The notes: a model not told the origin generated them from the letters alone. Counted from the stretch's first letter, positions 7,958-16,747 are shown. The stretch: DNA of 44,490 bases from Acinetobacter bereziniae (GCA_009912575.1 WNDP01000019.1:1-44490), one strand, 5' to 3'. Translations and numbers: made by a program.

Positions 7958-8779
7958 ATGTCTATGACTCAACAACAAGCAATCAAAAAGTCAAAATCTT
8001 CGAATTTAAGCGCTTTATCTAAAATTTTCTTATACAGTAAAAAACTGGTTTCAAGTACATCTGCAGTCGCGGAAGGATTTTATTTGGTGTATCGCCACCA
8101 GTTATATAAAGATCCTAATAATCCACGAAATACACGTTATGTGCAGTATTTCTGTCGCCGTTTAAGTGAAGTTTTTAATGTCGATGTACGTGTACATGGT
8201 GATATTCCACGTGAACCAGCATTATGGGTGAGCAATCATATTTCTTGGTTAGATATTGCTGTTCTTGGCTCAGGGGCTCGAGTATTTTTCTTGGCCAAAG
8301 CTGAAATTGAGAGTTGGCCAGTCTTTGGAAATCTTGCGAAAGGCGGTGGTACTTTATTTATTAAAAGGGGGGCTGGTGATTCTGTCCGTATCCGTGAACA
8401 GATCGCAGCATTTTTAAGTAAAGATATTCCTGTATTGTTTTTCCCAGAAGCAACAACGACAGATGGATCAAAAGTTAAAAAAGTACATGGGCGTATTTTA
8501 GGCGCAGCCATTGAGGCTAAAAAGCCTGTACAAGTCTGTGTAATTTGCTATGTCAATCAAGATGGAAAATTGGATACCGTGGTTCCATTTATTGGTGAAA
8601 CAGGTTTTGTTGAGCATGTACAAGCCGTTTTAGAAATGCCTAAAGTAGTGGCACATTTAAAAACCTTTCCTGCGATTTCTACAGAAGGACATACTGTTGA
8701 AACACTGACTCAACAAGTGCAAGAAATGATGCAAAAAGGTTTAGAAGACTTACAGAAAGAAGTTCTTACAATCGACTAA
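7958..8779 (+). CDS. PlsC-type 1-acylglycerol-3-phosphate acyltransferase family protein
   Basis: The 273-residue protein belongs to the PlsC/LPLAT acyltransferase family, which acylates lysophosphatidic acid or related lysolipids at the inner membrane. The catalytic NHISWLD (His-x4-Asp) is at 93-99, the GTLFIKR block at 131-137 and FFPEATTTDG at 161-170, in the usual order. The ribosome site before the ATG is weak. Acinetobacter encodes several such enzymes, so this need not be the essential PlsC; it may be an OlsA- or LpxL-independent lysolipid acyltransferase. A strong terminator follows. Confidence 0.85.
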   Translation: MSMTQQQAIKKSKSSNLSALSKIFLYSKKLVSSTSAVAEGFYLVYRHQLYKDPNNPRNTRYVQYFCRRLSEVFNVDVRVHGDIPREPALWVSNHISWLDIAVLGSGARVFFLAKAEIESWPVFGNLAKGGGTLFIKRGAGDSVRIREQIAAFLSKDIPVLFFPEATTTDGSKVKKVHGRILGAAIEAKKPVQVCVICYVNQDGKLDTVVPFIGETGFVEHVQAVLEMPKVVAHLKTFPAISTEGHTVETLTQQVQEMMQKGLEDLQKEVLTID

Positions 8780-8872
8780 TTCTCAATAGGTTATTGTATT
8801 TTTCTTCATTAAATAAATTTGCGTATGCGAAGCTTAACTTTGCTCCACCATGTTTTATTTCAGTGAATTGTT

Positions 8873-8903
8873 GCGCTGCAAACCAAGCAGCGCTTTGTTT
8901 TTT
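8873..8903 (+). terminator. Rho-independent terminator after the acyltransferase gene
   Basis: A GC-rich 7-bp stem (GCGCTGC at 8873-8879, GCAGCGC at 8887-8893) with a 7-base loop is followed by TTTGTTTTTT. It lies about 95 bases after the acyltransferase stop. Confidence 0.8.
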
Positions 8904-9019
8904 ACTCATATACACTGCTTAATATGGCGATATCCATGTCGCTTAACGATAGAGAAATCGTCTATGATTCAAAATTACAAAATAAATGAATCAATAAAAG
9001 GTCTAACTATTTTCTAGAC

Positions 9020-10648
9020 TTACATAAAGCCTTCGATCGGCAACCATGAAATCACTTTAATACCAGCTTTTTGCCACCATTTCATTTTGGGCTCTTTTCT
9101 TAGGGTGATAATGCCTTGAGGCGTTTCTTTTAACCAATTAATCTTATTTTGCGAATCTAAAACTAATTTATAAGCATATTTTTTTAAATGCTCATCCATG
9201 GTCTTATGCACTGCATTGGCCAAAGGTGGACTATTGATAATGACCCCAATTTCAGTGTTTAAATTTGCAGAACGTGGATCAAAATTAAATGAGCCAATAA
9301 AAACTTGCTTATTGTCGATTGCCATGAGTTTTGCATGTAGGCTTGAGCGACTTAATCCTTTTAAGCTAACTTTGGCTTTTTTAGAAATCTCTTCCGAATT
9401 GGCATAGAGGTTTTCTTCAGATACTGCTGGCAGAAACTCATAAAGTTCTACGCCATTTTTCAATAAATCTTGACGGTATTTGGCATAAAAGGCATGAACT
9501 AAAGCGACATCATTGGCTTTGAACGAATTGGTGAGTACACGAACATTGACACCTTTTTGAGCCAGCTCAATCAATTTCGCTTCACCTTTTTTCTGCGGTA
9601 CAAAATAAGCTGAAATTAGATCGACACTTTGAGTTGGAACATCCAAACGCTTAACCATCTGAAAATTGAGATGCTGCTCTTTTTTCGCTTTGGCTTGAAT
9701 TTTATCGGGTGCATCTTTTACAACTTCAGCCTTAACCCAGTCCAGTTGGATATTGTGGTTGAGCCAATGATCAAAATCATGTGTACGATTACTTAAGTCT
9801 AAATAATTTTGTACCGTAATTTCTTGGTAATGTTGAGTGAGTTGTTGTTTTAAGTTGTCATAGCGAAGCGTGTAAGTATTGTGGTTGACAATATTTCTCA
9901 CAGGATAGGCATAACTGTGGTTCCAATATTCGTCAAATGAATGGGTAATATCATCTACAGCTTGTCCAACCAACATGACATCAACATCTGAAAACTGATA
10001 GTTGTCGCTCACATTATAATATTGGTTACTCATATTACGTCCGCCAATCAATGAGATCTGATTGTCAGCAGTAAACGTTTTATTGTGCATGCGACGATTG
10101 ATACGTTTTAAATCCAGTACCATATCGATAGGACGAAGACTTCGGAAGCGGTAGGGATTAAATAATTTGACTTCAATGTTAGGATGTTGATCTAACGCGA
10201 GATAAACCCCTTCCATTTGTTTGGCATTGTTATCATCAATCATTAGACGGACTTTGACACCACGATCAGCAGCTTCAATAATTTTATACAAAGCCAATGA
10301 ACCAATTTTGTCATTGTCCCAAATGTAATATTGTAAATCTAAAGTTTTTTCCGCTTTTTCGATCAGATTAATACGTGCTGCAATCGCTTCCAATGGATCA
10401 TAAAGTACGTGATAACCTGTTAACTCTGGATTTTGACTTTTTAATGGGTGGATAATTTGCGCCAAAGAGGTGTCTTTGGTGTCTATATCAAAGGCATATT
10501 CTGGTTTAATATTTTGTTGTTTAGGCAATGTAGAACATGCTGAAAGGCTTAGAAAAACACACGAGCTGAGAACAAGCAGCCAGTTTTTAAACTGTTGATT
10601 GTCATCTTTTTGCTGTAATTGAGTATTACGATTGATCGTTCGTTGCAT
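9020..10648 (-). CDS. Phospholipase D / cardiolipin synthase-like lipoprotein
   Basis: The 542-residue protein has two HKD motifs of the PLD superfamily: HNKTFTAD (His188, Lys190, Asp195) and HAKLMAID (His438, Lys440, Asp445), the second followed by IGSFNFDPRSA. This doubled arrangement fits cardiolipin synthases of the ClsC/YmdC type, which make cardiolipin from phosphatidylglycerol and phosphatidylethanolamine. A basic, Gln-rich leader precedes a membrane segment and a lipobox (LSAC, Cys38), so it is probably a lipoprotein facing the periplasm. It is transcribed away from the next gene, which starts 75 bases away. The exact lipid substrate is not settled by sequence. Confidence 0.85.
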   Translation of the reverse strand: MQRTINRNTQLQQKDDNQQFKNWLLVLSSCVFLSLSACSTLPKQQNIKPEYAFDIDTKDTSLAQIIHPLKSQNPELTGYHVLYDPLEAIAARINLIEKAEKTLDLQYYIWDNDKIGSLALYKIIEAADRGVKVRLMIDDNNAKQMEGVYLALDQHPNIEVKLFNPYRFRSLRPIDMVLDLKRINRRMHNKTFTADNQISLIGGRNMSNQYYNVSDNYQFSDVDVMLVGQAVDDITHSFDEYWNHSYAYPVRNIVNHNTYTLRYDNLKQQLTQHYQEITVQNYLDLSNRTHDFDHWLNHNIQLDWVKAEVVKDAPDKIQAKAKKEQHLNFQMVKRLDVPTQSVDLISAYFVPQKKGEAKLIELAQKGVNVRVLTNSFKANDVALVHAFYAKYRQDLLKNGVELYEFLPAVSEENLYANSEEISKKAKVSLKGLSRSSLHAKLMAIDNKQVFIGSFNFDPRSANLNTEIGVIINSPPLANAVHKTMDEHLKKYAYKLVLDSQNKINWLKETPQGIITLRKEPKMKWWQKAGIKVISWLPIEGFM

Positions 10649-10723
10649 AATATTTTCTAAGATTTTTCAGAGCTAGAGTATAATTGTCTTCATTGAAAAG
10701 ATAAATAATGAGATGACAAGTAC

Positions 10724-11755
10724 ATGGTACTTGAGAGATTGAATATGTTTCCAACCCTAACGATAACCTCAATTTTTTATCTCTGCTTTATTGTGCTTGC
10801 CATATGGGGAGTCAGCCAAGCATGGATAAGTCAATCTAGAACTGAAACAATCCATCCTTTTAAATCTTTCGTCCATTTGTTGGCATTTTACCTGTCTTAT
10901 CTATTAATTCCGTTGTTGTTTTTTAGCATTTATGCAGGTTGGTTAGAAATATTTTCCTTACATCAAAGTATTTTTATTTGTTTATTAAGTGCGCTACTGA
11001 TTTATGCACGCTTTATTGAACCGCATACCGTCCATGTTCAGCATATCTCATATGCTTTGGGACAGGAACGAAGTTTTACCCGTCCTGTTAAAGTGGCTTT
11101 ACTCGCTGACTTACACATCGGACTTTTTTCTGGGCACGAACGCCAACTTAAAAGTATTGTAAAAAAAGTCAATTTAGCACAGCCAGATTTTGTTGTGGTG
11201 GCAGGAGATTGGGCGTATGAACCTGAAAATAAATTGGTAGAAGAACTGGCCATTTTAAAAGAAATTCAAGCACCAGTTTATTCTGTCAATGGTAATCATG
11301 ATGAACAATATCCTGGACCTCCAATTCAAGCTTTGTTGGCAAAAGCCTTAGCGGCCAATAATGTGATGGATATTGAAGGGAAAATAGTGGAGTTTGATGA
11401 CTTTCGTTTAATTGGGATCGGAGACTTATGGGCTGGTAAAGCTGATATGCGATATATGCCTGAATTACCTCAAGATAAACCATGGCTAATTTTGTCGCAT
11501 AATCCCGACACCGTGGATATGGTTCCACAATTAACTACTCGCCCACTCATGTTGTCAGGCCATACTCATGGCGGACAAGTTGAGTTACCGTGGTTGACCA
11601 GTTATGTGATGAAAAAGGTGTCGATCTTGGGACATAAACGTGGCTTATATCAGCATGAGAATGCAGATGTTTTTGTCGGTGTGGGTACTGGAATGGTGGG
11701 TGTACCATTCCGCTTTAGAGTGCCACCAACGATTGATATTATTGAACTACATTAA
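10724..11755 (+). CDS. Membrane-anchored calcineurin-like metallophosphoesterase
   Basis: The protein (343 residues from this ATG; the ATG at 10745 is also possible) has three hydrophobic N-terminal segments within residues 12-95 and then a calcineurin-like phosphoesterase domain. Metal-binding motifs are in order: DLH (129-131), GDW (161-163), GNHD (190-193), SHNP (258-261) and GHTHGG (279-284). This layout matches the YaeI/YkuE group of membrane phosphoesterases. The substrate is unknown; UDP-2,3-diacylglucosamine or a phospholipid head group are family-based guesses. It converges with the following gene after only 12 bases. Confidence 0.85.
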   Translation: MVLERLNMFPTLTITSIFYLCFIVLAIWGVSQAWISQSRTETIHPFKSFVHLLAFYLSYLLIPLLFFSIYAGWLEIFSLHQSIFICLLSALLIYARFIEPHTVHVQHISYALGQERSFTRPVKVALLADLHIGLFSGHERQLKSIVKKVNLAQPDFVVVAGDWAYEPENKLVEELAILKEIQAPVYSVNGNHDEQYPGPPIQALLAKALAANNVMDIEGKIVEFDDFRLIGIGDLWAGKADMRYMPELPQDKPWLILSHNPDTVDMVPQLTTRPLMLSGHTHGGQVELPWLTSYVMKKVSILGHKRGLYQHENADVFVGVGTGMVGVPFRFRVPPTIDIIELH

Positions 11756-11767
11756 TTTCAAATGAAT

Positions 11768-12361
11768 TTAGGTCTTAAAATAATAAAAGGCGGCTACCCC
11801 GACCAGCAAAATGAATCCAATCAGTAGCCAGAGTGAGCTGGATTTATTTTGATGGTTTAAGTCTTCAACACCTGCTGGTGTGGATGAATGAGGTGAAGCG
11901 CTGGTATCTTGAGATGAAGAGGTTTCTTGCGAGCCTTTATTTTGTGATTGTCCTTGCATAAAACTTTCAGCAAACTTAGACAAAGCATCAGGTTGAGTTA
12001 AATCAATATTGAATTGTTTTTTGATTTCTTGCCAATCTGGATGCTGGTCATCAATTTCAACGACTTTTCCTTCCTTATTGGTCATTTTCACTTTACTGGA
12101 AGAAAAACTAAATTCGAAAGATTTACGTTCTACCGATTTCATTTCTTTATTGAATTCCGGCGAATCGGCAAACATAACTTGAGGATTTGCCTGAAAACTT
12201 TTCATTGCATCATCAGATTTACTGAGTGCAATGACTAAATTTTTTGCTGCAATTGGGCTTATATGGAGCTGTTCAATTAAAATTTGTTCTGCTTGATCAT
12301 ATTGATTCAGTTTCATCAGTGTAGAAAATTCTTGTAATTGTTGTGGGTTAAGTTGATACAT
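11768..12361 (-). CDS. Uncharacterised tail-anchored protein, paralogue of the upstream gene
   Basis: I do not recognise a named family. The 197-residue protein has an N-terminal helical part (QLQEFSTLMKLNQYDQAEQ) that looks like a worn version of the L7/L12-like repeat of its neighbour, a middle part with HPDWQEIKKQFN, a Ser/Thr/Gln-rich linker (about 130-165), and a single C-terminal membrane segment (about 175-194) ending YYFKT. HPDWxxIxxQF and the V(G/E)xED stretch before the anchor are shared with the gene at 12477-13223, so the two are paralogues in tandem. With no signal peptide, the N-terminal domain should face the cytoplasm. Confidence 0.7.
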   Translation of the reverse strand: MYQLNPQQLQEFSTLMKLNQYDQAEQILIEQLHISPIAAKNLVIALSKSDDAMKSFQANPQVMFADSPEFNKEMKSVERKSFEFSFSSSKVKMTNKEGKVVEIDDQHPDWQEIKKQFNIDLTQPDALSKFAESFMQGQSQNKGSQETSSSQDTSASPHSSTPAGVEDLNHQNKSSSLWLLIGFILLVGVAAFYYFKT

Positions 12362-12476
12362 AGTGCCCTCAAAATAAGATATGAATGACTGCCATAATAT
12401 TGATTATTTTGGTCAAGAATACTGAAAAATAATGTTTTAAAATTTTGATTTAAGTGCAATACAACGGATTATTATG

Positions 12477-13223
12477 TCAACGATTGCTCAGTAGGTAGAG
12501 CAGAAGAGCAATGATGATGAGCACAATAATAATAAATAGAGGTGAACGTTTCTTTTTTGATTGATCTTCAATTCCCACAGTTGGACTTTCTGAAGCAACG
12601 GGGCGCGTATGTGGTTGATCGGTTGACGCAGATGATTTTTGCTGTGTTCGTGTTTGCATGGCGCTCAGATAATCCGTTGCGGAGTGATAGCTTTCTCCAC
12701 CTGCAAACTGATTCATAATATTGTCCCAGTCAGGGTGATTTTCATTGATAGGTTCTTTACGGCCATCGTGATATAAAATAAAAATTTCACCTGTGCTGTA
12801 GTTGGTTTGAATAGATTTGTACTGAGGATGAGAACGCTGATAAAAATCCTGATCAGATTCAAAGTCGAGAATGTTAGAATCAGGATTCTCAGCTAATTCT
12901 TCCACAAAATCTTTAGTGTCTTTTAGACCCAGATGACTTTGATCCATGACCAATTTTATTGCTTCAATCTTACGACCTTGGTGAATGAGCGATAGAATTT
13001 CATAATGTTGTATTGGTCGAGGCGTATTTAAATCATCTGTGTTCTGATGAGCGTATTCACTGGAAAAAAATTGCGCTTGATTTTCAAATTGATCAACAAA
13101 GTCTTTGGACTCTTTTAAACCTAAATTTGAGTGATCTTTAACATATTTAACCGCTTCAACTTTACGGTTTTGTTGAAGAAGTAAACGAATTTCCTGCAAT
13201 TGATGATGATTAAAATGTGTCAT
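12477..13223 (-). CDS. Tail-anchored protein with two ribosomal L7/L12 C-terminal-like repeats
   Basis: The 248-residue protein has two repeats, about residues 9-45 and 74-109. Each reads KxEAxKxVxDxSxLGLKxxKDFV, which matches the core helix-turn of the ribosomal protein L7/L12 C-terminal domain (KVxVIKxVRxxTGLGLKEAKxLV in ordinary L7/L12). A linker follows with HPDWDNIMNQFA, then a low-complexity Gln/Ser/Thr part, a basic KKKR and a C-terminal membrane helix (about 229-245). The real L7/L12 domain binds translation factors, so a cytoplasmic docking role at the membrane is conceivable, but that is inference. No signal peptide. Function unknown. Confidence 0.75.
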   Translation of the reverse strand: MTHFNHHQLQEIRLLLQQNRKVEAVKYVKDHSNLGLKESKDFVDQFENQAQFFSSEYAHQNTDDLNTPRPIQHYEILSLIHQGRKIEAIKLVMDQSHLGLKDTKDFVEELAENPDSNILDFESDQDFYQRSHPQYKSIQTNYSTGEIFILYHDGRKEPINENHPDWDNIMNQFAGGESYHSATDYLSAMQTRTQQKSSASTDQPHTRPVASESPTVGIEDQSKKKRSPLFIIIVLIIIALLLYLLSNR

Positions 13224-13438
13224 TGTTCACCTTTGATTATTGCTTTTAGCACGACTTAGTAACCGCCAGTAAGCCTTAGGAATTTTTATTAATCATAGAA
13301 TTAATTCATTTTTTATTACAAAACGATGCCAAATAAAAGTAGTAATTTGTGTGCGAATAGGCAATATTTTAAAACTGTCATAAAGTTTTGTTATTTTTAA
13401 ATTCATCCTATTTTAAAACCCTATAAGAGGACTCAGCC

Positions 13439-13807
13439 ATGACTCGTGATTTTGAAAAATTTCCAGAAGATGATAATGGTAATCTGCTTTGGCAAATGCA
13501 CGAAGATGGTGATGATTTAGATGAAATACATGAAATTGAATTCTCAATGTATTTCAAGACACAAGAGCTTGCCGAAAAATGTGCAATTTCCTTATTGCTT
13601 GAAGAGCAAAAAATCTCTTTATATTTGGACGAAGAGGTACAGCCTAGTGAGTGGGTAATTACTGTTTATGTCAATCTTTATCCTGAATATGAAGATATTG
13701 TTGATTTAGAGCAATGGTTTACCAAGATCGCAGAACAATTTGAAGGCGAATATGATGGTTGGGGTTGTACAACCTATATATTTGATGAAGAAGAAATAGA
13801 AGATTGA
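13439..13807 (+). CDS. rraB: RraB-family regulator of ribonuclease E
   Basis: The 122-residue acidic protein resembles RraB (YjgD), which binds RNase E and inhibits or changes its cleavage in E. coli. It shows the DGDDLDEIHEIEF start, a central beta-rich part and a C-terminal QFEGEYDGWGCTTY, the best-kept stretch of the family, then an acidic tail. AAGAGGA precedes the ATG. A terminator follows, so it is likely a single-gene unit. Confidence 0.8.
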   Translation: MTRDFEKFPEDDNGNLLWQMHEDGDDLDEIHEIEFSMYFKTQELAEKCAISLLLEEQKISLYLDEEVQPSEWVITVYVNLYPEYEDIVDLEQWFTKIAEQFEGEYDGWGCTTYIFDEEEIED

Positions 13808-13837
13808 TTGTGTAAAATTAGGGTAAGTCGTTTTTTT

Positions 13838-13868
13838 AAAAGCATATCCTAAGCGATATGCTTTTTCT
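13838..13868 (+). terminator. Rho-independent terminator after rraB
   Basis: The stem AAAAGCATATC at 13838-13848 pairs with GATATGCTTTT at 13855-13865 around a 6-base loop, and Ts continue after it. It starts 31 bases after the rraB stop. Confidence 0.85.
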
Positions 13869-13961
13869 TTTAAGTTTCAAGCTACTAAAGCCATACATAT
13901 AGTAATGATCTACAGCGCTAAACTGGATTCTTAATGAAAATAATTAATCAAGGATTTGAGA

Positions 13962-14408
13962 ATGAGCAATACGGTCAAGTTACATCGTGTTTTTAGTGCG
14001 CCAGCAGAGCGTGTTTACAAGGCTTTTTTAGATCCAGATGCGCTTGTCAAATGGATGCCACCACATGGCTTTACTGCCAAAGTTCATCATATGGATGCAA
14101 CTGAAGGTGGATCATATCGAATGTCGTTTACTAATTTTTCCACAGGTTCAATCCATTCCTTTGGTGGAACGTATGCGGAACTTATTCCGAATCAACGCAT
14201 ACGATATTTTGATCGGTTTGATAATCCTGAATTGGCAGGAGAAATTGAAGTGATCATTGACATTAAAAGTGTGTTGGTAGGAACGGAAGTGAATATTAGT
14301 CAATCAGGTATTCCTGAAGTTATTCCTGTTGAAGCATGTTATTTAGGTTGGCAAGAGTCATTGCAATTGCTTGGCCTTTTAGTCAATCCGACCATTCCAG
14401 ATCAATAA
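13962..14408 (+). CDS. SRPBCC (AHSA1-like) domain protein
   Basis: A 148-residue protein with the START/Bet v1-like fold of the AHSA1 group: VKLHRVFSAPAERVYKAFLDPDALVKWMPP at the start, a middle GGSYRMSF, and a closing GWQESLQLLGLLV. Such proteins have a hydrophobic pocket and often sit as small ligand-binding or stress proteins; the ligand is not known. The ATG at 13962 is chosen over a TTG at 13956 because AAGGA lies 7 bases before the ATG. A DUF488 gene follows after about 40 bases. Confidence 0.85.
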   Translation: MSNTVKLHRVFSAPAERVYKAFLDPDALVKWMPPHGFTAKVHHMDATEGGSYRMSFTNFSTGSIHSFGGTYAELIPNQRIRYFDRFDNPELAGEIEVIIDIKSVLVGTEVNISQSGIPEVIPVEACYLGWQESLQLLGLLVNPTIPDQ

Positions 14409-14447
14409 ATTGATTATTTGAGCTAACTTTATTTGAGCTAATGATAA

Positions 14448-14807
14448 GTGAAGATTTATACAAAGCGCATCTATGATGCCGTGGCCGAAACGGATGGAAA
14501 GCGTATTCTGGTTGACCGTTTATGGCCACGCGGAATTAAAAAAGTAGATGCACATTTAGATTTATGGCCAAAAGAAATAACCCCTTCGAATGACTTAAGG
14601 AAATGGTATCACCAAGATACTGAGCATCGTTGGATTGAGTTTAGATTAAAATATTTGGCTGAATTAGAACAACAAAAAGTACCTTTAACTGAATTAAGGC
14701 AATTGATTCAGCAAGGTCCAGTGACTTTATTAACTGCCGCGAAGAATGAAGGACATAACCATGTGACTGTGCTGATTGAGGTGTTGAATCGTCCAGTCGC
14801 ATCTTGA
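14448..14807 (+). CDS. DUF488 family protein (YeaO-like)
   Basis: A 119-residue protein of the DUF488 family. RIYDAV, then RILVDRLWPRGIKK (about 20-33), DLWPKEITPSNDLRKWYHQD and VTLLTAAKNEGHNHVTVL are all characteristic. It starts at a GTG and the ribosome site is weak. The function is not established; some authors link the family to heme or nucleic-acid handling, which cannot be tested here. It is probably in one transcript with the SRPBCC gene before it. Confidence 0.85.
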   Translation: MKIYTKRIYDAVAETDGKRILVDRLWPRGIKKVDAHLDLWPKEITPSNDLRKWYHQDTEHRWIEFRLKYLAELEQQKVPLTELRQLIQQGPVTLLTAAKNEGHNHVTVLIEVLNRPVAS

Positions 14808-14903
14808 TATTTATTATTCCTTATATTTTTTAGGGTTTTTAAGTTGATGAAAAGTAGATAGATGTTATGATGCTTCTTTTTTTGAATTTTGTAGGAGTGA
14901 ATC

Positions 14904-15248
14904 ATGTCATTGCCTAACTGCCCTAAATGTAGTTCTGAATATACCTATCAAGATAGTGATTTGTTGATTTGCCCTGAATGTAGTTATGAATGGAAAGACG
15001 GTGAGCAATCACAAGTAGATGAACAGGTTGTGATTAAAGATGCAGTGGGCAATATTTTGCAGGATGGGGACGCTGTTACCGTCATTAAAGATTTAAAAAT
15101 TAAAGGTTCATCTTCAGTGGTTAAAGTGGGTACTAAAGTTAAAAGTATTCGTTTTCTTACAGATAGTAGTGATGGTCATGATATCGACTGCAAAGTTGAT
15201 GGTATTGGTCAAATGAAGTTGAAATCTGAGTTTGTTAAAAAAGTTTAA
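14904..15248 (+). CDS. yjdM: PhnA/YjdM zinc-ribbon protein
   Basis: A 114-residue protein of the PhnA (YjdM) family. The N-terminus forms a zinc ribbon with Cys6, Cys9, Cys23 and Cys26 (CPKC, CPEC). The rest has the family sequence [28 protein letters not shown] and ends with the SH3-like [11 protein letters not shown]. Despite the old name it is not a phosphonoacetate hydrolase; its cellular role is unclear. GTAGGAG lies well placed before the ATG. Confidence 0.92.
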   Translation: MSLPNCPKCSSEYTYQDSDLLICPECSYEWKDGEQSQVDEQVVIKDAVGNILQDGDAVTVIKDLKIKGSSSVVKVGTKVKSIRFLTDSSDGHDIDCKVDGIGQMKLKSEFVKKV

Positions 15249-15303
15249 AACTTTTGCTTACTGATATTGGCAGAAATTGAAGCGATATGAGCGAGGAGAA
15301 GCA

Positions 15304-15762
15304 ATGCAAGATCATGATTTTTTGCAACAGGCAGTCAATCTTGCTGTAGAAAATGTTGAAGCTGGAGGGCGCCCATTTGGTGCGGTGATTGTTGAACACG
15401 GGCAGGTGATTAGTACGGGCGTCAATCAAATTTTAGCGAGTTATGATCCGACCTCTCATGCGGAACTCAATGCGATACGTCAAGCTTGTCAAAAACTACA
15501 ACGCTTATCCTTAAAGGGTTGCGTGGTTTATGCAAGTGGTCAACCTTGCCCGATGTGTTTGGCTGCAATGCGGATGGCAGGTGTCGAAAAAATTGTCTAT
15601 GCCTATTCTAATGCAGATGCTGAACCCTATGGTTTATCGACTGAACAGGTAGCAGTGCAACTTAGACAGCCCCCACAACAGCAAGATGACTTACAATTTG
15701 TTCAATTAAAATTGGATCTTCCTTTTCATTTATATCAAGTTTGGCAGCAAAGCAGTAAGTAA
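15304..15762 (+). CDS. Nucleoside/guanine deaminase (CDA-fold)
   Basis: A 152-residue zinc-dependent deaminase of the cytidine-deaminase fold. The zinc ligands and proton shuttle are HAE (52-54) and PCPMC (81-85, Cys82 and Cys85). GGRPFGAVIVEHG near 21-33 is typical of the Bacillus GuaD-like guanine deaminases and of TadA relatives. The length and sequence around the motif favour a free purine base or nucleoside over tRNA. I start at the ATG at 15304 because GAGGAG precedes it; a longer frame from 15277 has no ribosome site. Confidence 0.85.
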   Translation: MQDHDFLQQAVNLAVENVEAGGRPFGAVIVEHGQVISTGVNQILASYDPTSHAELNAIRQACQKLQRLSLKGCVVYASGQPCPMCLAAMRMAGVEKIVYAYSNADAEPYGLSTEQVAVQLRQPPQQQDDLQFVQLKLDLPFHLYQVWQQSSK

Positions 15763-15819
15763 GTTGTGACTTAAAGAAAAATTTTTTAAGTATTTTTGCT
15801 GAAAATATAAGTGACTTAA

Positions 15820-15849
15820 AATCCCTCATAGATTGACCTATGAGGGATT
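15820..15849 (-). terminator. Stem-loop terminator after exbD (copy 2), possibly two-way
   Basis: AATCCCTCATA at 15820-15830 pairs with TATGAGGGATT at 15839-15849 across an 8-base loop. On the minus strand it lies about 12 bases after the last exbD stop and is followed by a short T run; it also sits after the converging deaminase gene. The T run is short on both sides. Confidence 0.7.
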
Positions 15850-15860
15850 CACATTTGAAT

Positions 15861-16274
15861 TTAGTGATTTGTTGCAATGGCGATTTTTTTCACATTTAAG
15901 CGCTGTGCAGTTGCCATAACCATGGCAACATCTTTATATTCAGTGAATTGATCAGGTTGTACTTTGATCTGATCTTGATCAGATTTTTGCGCAACACTCG
16001 CCAATAAAACTTCTAACGCTTGTTTGTTTTCCACCGCTTGATTATTCCAAAAAATTTTACCTTGTGGATCAATTCTCAGATTGATTGGCTCAGGTGGCTG
16101 GTCTTGATTTGGTGGTGGATTGCCATTGGGCAAATTAATATTAATCGCATTATTGGGGATCGGGATAGTAATGATGAACATGATGAGCAATACCAGCATG
16201 ACATCGATAAGCGGTGTCATATTGACATCCAACATGACATCATCATCTTTATTAGAACCAACATTCATCGCCAT
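15861..16274 (-). CDS. exbD: ExbD-type TonB energy-transducing protein (second copy)
   Basis: A 137-residue inner-membrane protein with one transmembrane helix after a short cytoplasmic N-terminus. NMTPLIDVMLVLLIMFIITIP holds the functional Asp of ExbD in the helix (the D of LIDVML). The rest is a periplasmic domain. It forms the energising complex with ExbB and TonB. AGAGGA precedes the ATG. It differs from the upstream ExbD in the periplasmic domain (NAININLPNGNPP), so the two are paralogues with possibly separate partners. Last gene of the tonB-exbB-exbD-exbD run. Confidence 0.92.
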   Translation of the reverse strand: MAMNVGSNKDDDVMLDVNMTPLIDVMLVLLIMFIITIPIPNNAININLPNGNPPPNQDQPPEPINLRIDPQGKIFWNNQAVENKQALEVLLASVAQKSDQDQIKVQPDQFTEYKDVAMVMATAQRLNVKKIAIATNH

Positions 16275-16294
16275 AAAATATTCCTCTTATCTGA

Positions 16295-16720
16295 TCATGG
16301 TGCAGCAACAGGAGTGGTCACAAAGGCAATTTTGCCAATACCTGCCTGTTTTGTAGCACTAATGACCTCATCAATTGCCTCAAATTTGGTGACTTGATCC
16401 CCTCGAATGTGTACCTCTGGTTGAGGGCGTTTCTGAGCTTCCACTTGTAGACGGCTGATCAACGTATTTTTATCTGCTATATATTTTTCGTTCCAAAAAA
16501 TATCACCTGCTTTGTTGACTGCAATTTGGATATTGATAGGTTTGGTCACATAAGGTGTATTTTTTTCCTCAGGTAATTTGACTGGAACTGTATGTATGGC
16601 AACAGGCACTGTAATTAAAAAGATAATCAGTAACACCAACATAATATCAACCAAAGGTGTGGTATTGATGGCCGAAATTACATCATCTTCGTCGCCTTCT
16701 GAATTTACGGTCATTCCCAT
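16295..16720 (-). CDS. exbD: ExbD-type TonB energy-transducing protein (first copy)
   Basis: A 141-residue ExbD-family protein: an acidic N-terminus (NSEGDEDDVISAIN), then NTTPLVDIMLVLLIIFLITVP with the conserved Asp, and a periplasmic domain. GAGGT lies before the ATG. It lies 27 bases after exbB and 20 bases before the second exbD. The tandem exbD arrangement is also known from Xanthomonas, where the second copy is needed only for some functions. Confidence 0.93.
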   Translation of the reverse strand: MGMTVNSEGDEDDVISAINTTPLVDIMLVLLIIFLITVPVAIHTVPVKLPEEKNTPYVTKPINIQIAVNKAGDIFWNEKYIADKNTLISRLQVEAQKRPQPEVHIRGDQVTKFEAIDEVISATKQAGIGKIAFVTTPVAAP

Positions 16721-16747
16721 GCTAGATACCTCGTATTATTGCTTATA

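Noticed and set aside
8850-9020. Frame of about 56 codons on the plus strand after the acyltransferase gene.
   Set aside because: It runs straight through the strong terminator at 8873-8903 and has no ribosome site or similarity.
13375-13393. Pho-box-like CTGTCATAAA upstream of rraB.
   Set aside because: Only the first half matches; the second half is poor, and rraB has no known phosphate link.
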